Positions 49,067 through 50,994 of a stretch of DNA of 50,994 bases are shown in pieces (the stretch's first letter is position 1; the number at the start of each line of letters is the position of its first letter). A program made the translations under genes and the position numbers. The notes under the pieces are model-generated. The model worked only from the letters and a program-made list of their open reading frames with translations, was not told the DNA's origin and did not search any database. Source of the DNA: JBBSBR01 sp038251135 (lineage in GTDB: Bacteria; Patescibacteriota; Saccharimonadia; UBA4664); assembly GCA_038251135.1 (NCBI GenBank), contig JBBSBR010000004.1:1-50994 (forward strand), in the 5' to 3' direction.

Positions 49067-50032
49067 ATGCCCGATGACGTTAAATCCAAAAACGGAATAG
49101 TCGGTCCGCAACTCAAGGCGCGCCGTCAGGCGCTTCGTCTGAGTTTGGCCCAAGTTGAGCTTGATACCAAGATTCGCGGCAAATTCCTGACCGCACTTGA
49201 GTCCGGTGACTACGCGACGCTGCCGAACGATATTTATTCCCGCGGCTTCGTCCAGCACTACGCCAGTTACTTGGGTCTCGAGGCGCTGCCGATTGCCGCC
49301 GCTTATGCCGCTGAGCGCGGGGGGATCGAGGAGAGCAGAACCAATCGTCCTAAGCTCGCCCGTCCCAGGCGTTTCGTGCTTACTGCGCCGCTCATTGCCG
49401 CGATCTCCGTTATGGGAATAATGGTAATAATTTTTGGTTATATCGTGTGGCAGTTTTCATCGCTCGCAGCTCCGCCGAGTCTGACGGTCATTAGTCCTGT
49501 GCCGGATCAGGCGCTGACGGGCAGCGTCGTCGACGTGAGCGGCAATACGGTGCCTGGGGCTGACGTAACGGTCAACGACTCGCCGGTGCTCACCGATACC
49601 GACGGTAATTTCAACGAAAAGGTCGCTCTGCAGGAAGGCATTAATCCGATTCGAATCACTTCCAAGAGTAAACTCGGTAAAACTACTACCATCACGCGCA
49701 ACGTGTTGGCTACGATACCCAAACTGGACCAGGTGTTGGTTGCGGTACCGGCCGCCCCGTTTGACGGTATCGCCGTATCTTTGAGCGTCTCCGAGACGAC
49801 GTCGCTGGTGGTGCTGGTGGACGGCGCAGAGGCCTTCCGTGGGACGTTCGTGGCCGGTCACAGTCAACTCTTTACCGGCAAGACCGACGTGAATATCACC
49901 ACCGGTAATGCTGGCGCCACGAGCCTGGTAATTACCAATGCCGTCACTGCCGGCAAGCGCCTCAGCCCGCTCGGACGCGACGGCGAGATCCGGCGCAACC
50001 AGATCTTTGCCAAGGACACGGTAATACCTTAG
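49067..50032 (+). CDS. RodZ-like HTH membrane protein
   Basis: The product is about 321 residues. The N-terminal HTH (LKARRQALRLSLAQVELDTKIRGKFLTALESGDY) ends in the RodZ-type YSRGFVQHYASYLGL. A transmembrane helix lies at about 107-135, then an Ig-like extracytoplasmic domain (SPVPDQALTGSVVDVSGNT) and a C-terminal DUF4115-like part. RodZ links MreB to the cell wall machinery; mreB is not in this window. TACAAT (49054-49059) is 7 nt before the ATG at 49067 and overlaps an in-frame ATG at 49058, so I chose the later start as the leaderless one. Confidence 0.85.
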   Translation: MPDDVKSKNGIVGPQLKARRQALRLSLAQVELDTKIRGKFLTALESGDYATLPNDIYSRGFVQHYASYLGLEALPIAAAYAAERGGIEESRTNRPKLARPRRFVLTAPLIAAISVMGIMVIIFGYIVWQFSSLAAPPSLTVISPVPDQALTGSVVDVSGNTVPGADVTVNDSPVLTDTDGNFNEKVALQEGINPIRITSKSKLGKTTTITRNVLATIPKLDQVLVAVPAAPFDGIAVSLSVSETTSLVVLVDGAEAFRGTFVAGHSQLFTGKTDVNITTGNAGATSLVITNAVTAGKRLSPLGRDGEIRRNQIFAKDTVIP

Positions 50033-50039
50033 CCGAAAG

Positions 50040-50850
50040 TTCTAGCATCCTTCGGCCTCCGTGTGATTGGGCGGCTCGCATTATTGTCACCATGAACGTA
50101 GTTGAAGGGCCTAGATTACGTTTTTTGTTCCTTGCCGCCAAATCTTTATCCCTACTTTGTCCCGGCAAAGTAGGCAAACCTCCTGGGCCAAATATCTCCT
50201 TGATAGCCCGTAACTCATCGTTGAGCGCCGACAGAATCAACTCTTACTCAGGAGTAAGAGTTGACCCTCACTATATCTATCTGAGGTTCGGGTAGTCTCT
50301 GTCGTTGATCCGCTCAACGCTAAGCCCCGAGCATCAGGGAGATATTTAACGCCCAGACCCGCCGCGGGGCCCGATGGACGGGGTCCCCAGGGGATGCTGC
50401 TAGTCCCGAAGGCATTGGTTGTATCCCCTGGGGACCCCACCGCCTACAGGAGAACCATGCCCGCATTGCCGCGGGCGCACACAGCAGCGGACGACCAGGT
50501 ACTCTTACGAAAACAATATCCTAGAACGATTACGGCAATAATTCTACCTGCAATCAGCGGGAATTGTGCGCCGCGGAATGCGGGCAACAACCAGACGAAC
50601 GAAAGCGATCTTGTCAGTAATTGGTGATCGACAACATGTCGGGTCGGAAGCGAGTTGCGCCTTGTCAGTCATTTCGTACTTGATACGGAATCTTTTCGAA
50701 GTGGTTTCCTCGTCACTCTGATCCTGCCGAAAGATCTAAATGTTTCGACAAGCTCAACACGACACCAAACCCCCAGCATCATCCTCGCCCTCTATCGATC
50801 CGAGGTAAACTCCGGGGGGATCAGTAGGCGACCGGACTACATAACTTACT
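50040..50850. ncRNA. Second large structured noncoding locus
   Basis: About 800 nt between rodZ and yajQ without a convincing gene. Long complements: a 15-bp helix 50190-50204 with 50333-50347 (plus GGGC/GCCC outside) encloses CGTTGAGCG/CGCTCAACG (50219-50227, 50311-50319) and CGACAGA/TCTGTCG (50229-50235, 50298-50304), inside which sit a 13-bp hairpin (50237-50264) and CCTCA/TGAGG. Then a perfect 16-bp stem (50380-50395 with 50423-50438), a 20-bp helix with two bulges (50459-50480 with 50566-50585) enclosing CAGGTA/TACCTG, and CTGATCC/GGATCAG (50718-50724, 50818-50824). Transcribed strand uncertain. Confidence 0.6.
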
Positions 50851-50920
50851 GTGATCCTTTTCCAAGGGAATTACGGTGGCGCGATTGTGGTAAACTAGCC
50901 TCAACTAGGAGATATTGATT

Positions 50921-50994
50921 ATGGCAAAAGACTTCTCATTCGACGTGGTTAGCGATTATGATCTGGCCGAGATGACCAACGCGCTCGATCAGGC
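50921..50994 (+). CDS. YajQ-family protein (partial, 5' end)
   Basis: Only 24 codons are inside the window: MAKDFSFDVVSDYDLAEMTNALDQ. The FDVVSxxDLxExxNALDQ start is characteristic of the YajQ/UPF0234 family, small two-domain proteins that bind nucleotides or RNA (c-di-GMP in some species). AGGAG is 9 nt upstream of the ATG and TAAACT (50891-50896) is a possible -10. The rest lies beyond the right edge. Confidence 0.85.
   Translation, partial: MAKDFSFDVVSDYDLAEMTNALDQ

Noticed and set aside
50040..50900. Second RNA locus as RNase P RNA or tmRNA
   Set aside because: No GAGGAAAGTC-type P4 core, no tRNA-like T-loop with CCA end and no tag-like reading frame were found on either strand.
1..50994. 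CRISPR array or toxin-antitoxin module
   Set aside because: No regularly spaced direct repeats were seen and no recognised toxin or antitoxin pair was found; the coupled small genes at 18475-18857 do not resemble one.

Overview
The window looks like chromosomal DNA of a small-genome bacterium of the Patescibacteria/CPR type, most likely Saccharibacteria-like. This is inferred from protein character and layout, not from a search. The standard genetic code is used (no in-frame TGA in long genes), G+C is in the mid-50s percent, genes are tightly packed, and several enzymes are trimmed or have lost catalytic residues. Nearly everything is informational or envelope biology: tsaD, valS, dnaG-rpoD, polA, fpg, holA, truB, rpsO-pnp, rpsT, RNase J, ftsK, a RodZ-like protein and groESL. 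There are no amino-acid or nucleotide biosynthesis operons. Three proteins look actinobacterial in style (a secreted lysozyme-like protein, a 77-residue C-x2-C protein and its upstream neighbour), which would fit a lineage that lives on actinobacterial hosts.

Layout. 0-2 kb: two coupled FemAB-type peptidoglycan bridge enzymes (minus strand). 2-7.2 kb: tsaD, a small unknown protein, valS and a TPR-like membrane protein. 7.2-8.7 kb: four tRNA genes, Ser(CGA), Arg(GCG), Ser(GCT) and Ser(TGA). 9-13.4 kb: a short MurE-like ligase, a cytidylate-kinase-like protein with a damaged P-loop, an amidinotransferase-fold protein and a phosphomannomutase. 13.5-15.5 kb: CIRCE-controlled groESL. 15.6-16.4 kb: a large structured noncoding RNA of about 740 nt with its own promoter and a 14-bp end-closing helix, directly followed by a PD-(D/E)XK-like protein. 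17.3-18.9 kb: a small G+C-rich accessory island. 18.9-22.2 kb: PGI/PMI isomerase, a MacB-type ABC transporter and tRNA-Ser(GGA). 22.2-24.95 kb: an A+T-rich insertion with a large serine recombinase and a pilin-like protein, ending in a tRNA-like element. 25-34 kb: msrB, a PHP protein, a 35-residue zinc-ribbon-like protein, dnaG-rpoD, a secreted muralytic-type protein and polA. 34-44 kb: PadR regulator, DUF427, fpg, holA, an rRNA-methyltransferase-like protein, rpsT, a degenerate DHH protein, truB, rpsO-pnp and a cysteine-free family-4 UDG. 44-51 kb: RNase J, a small membrane protein, ftsK, a RodZ-like protein, a second large structured noncoding region of about 800 nt, and the start of a YajQ-family gene.

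Two expression styles are visible. Most housekeeping genes (tsaD, valS, manB, dnaG, polA, holA, rodZ and others) have a -10 hexamer only 6-7 nt before the ATG and no Shine-Dalgarno sequence, which is the signature of leaderless mRNAs. Genes with a full -35/-10 promoter, a leader and a Shine-Dalgarno sequence are mainly groESL, pnp, small membrane or secreted proteins and accessory genes.

The most unusual content is the pair of large, densely helical noncoding loci (15.6-16.4 kb and 50.0-50.85 kb). Next are the family-4 UDG with no cysteines, two pseudoenzyme-like proteins (Cmk-like and DHH-like), and a pnp leader hairpin of the kind RNase III cuts in other bacteria.
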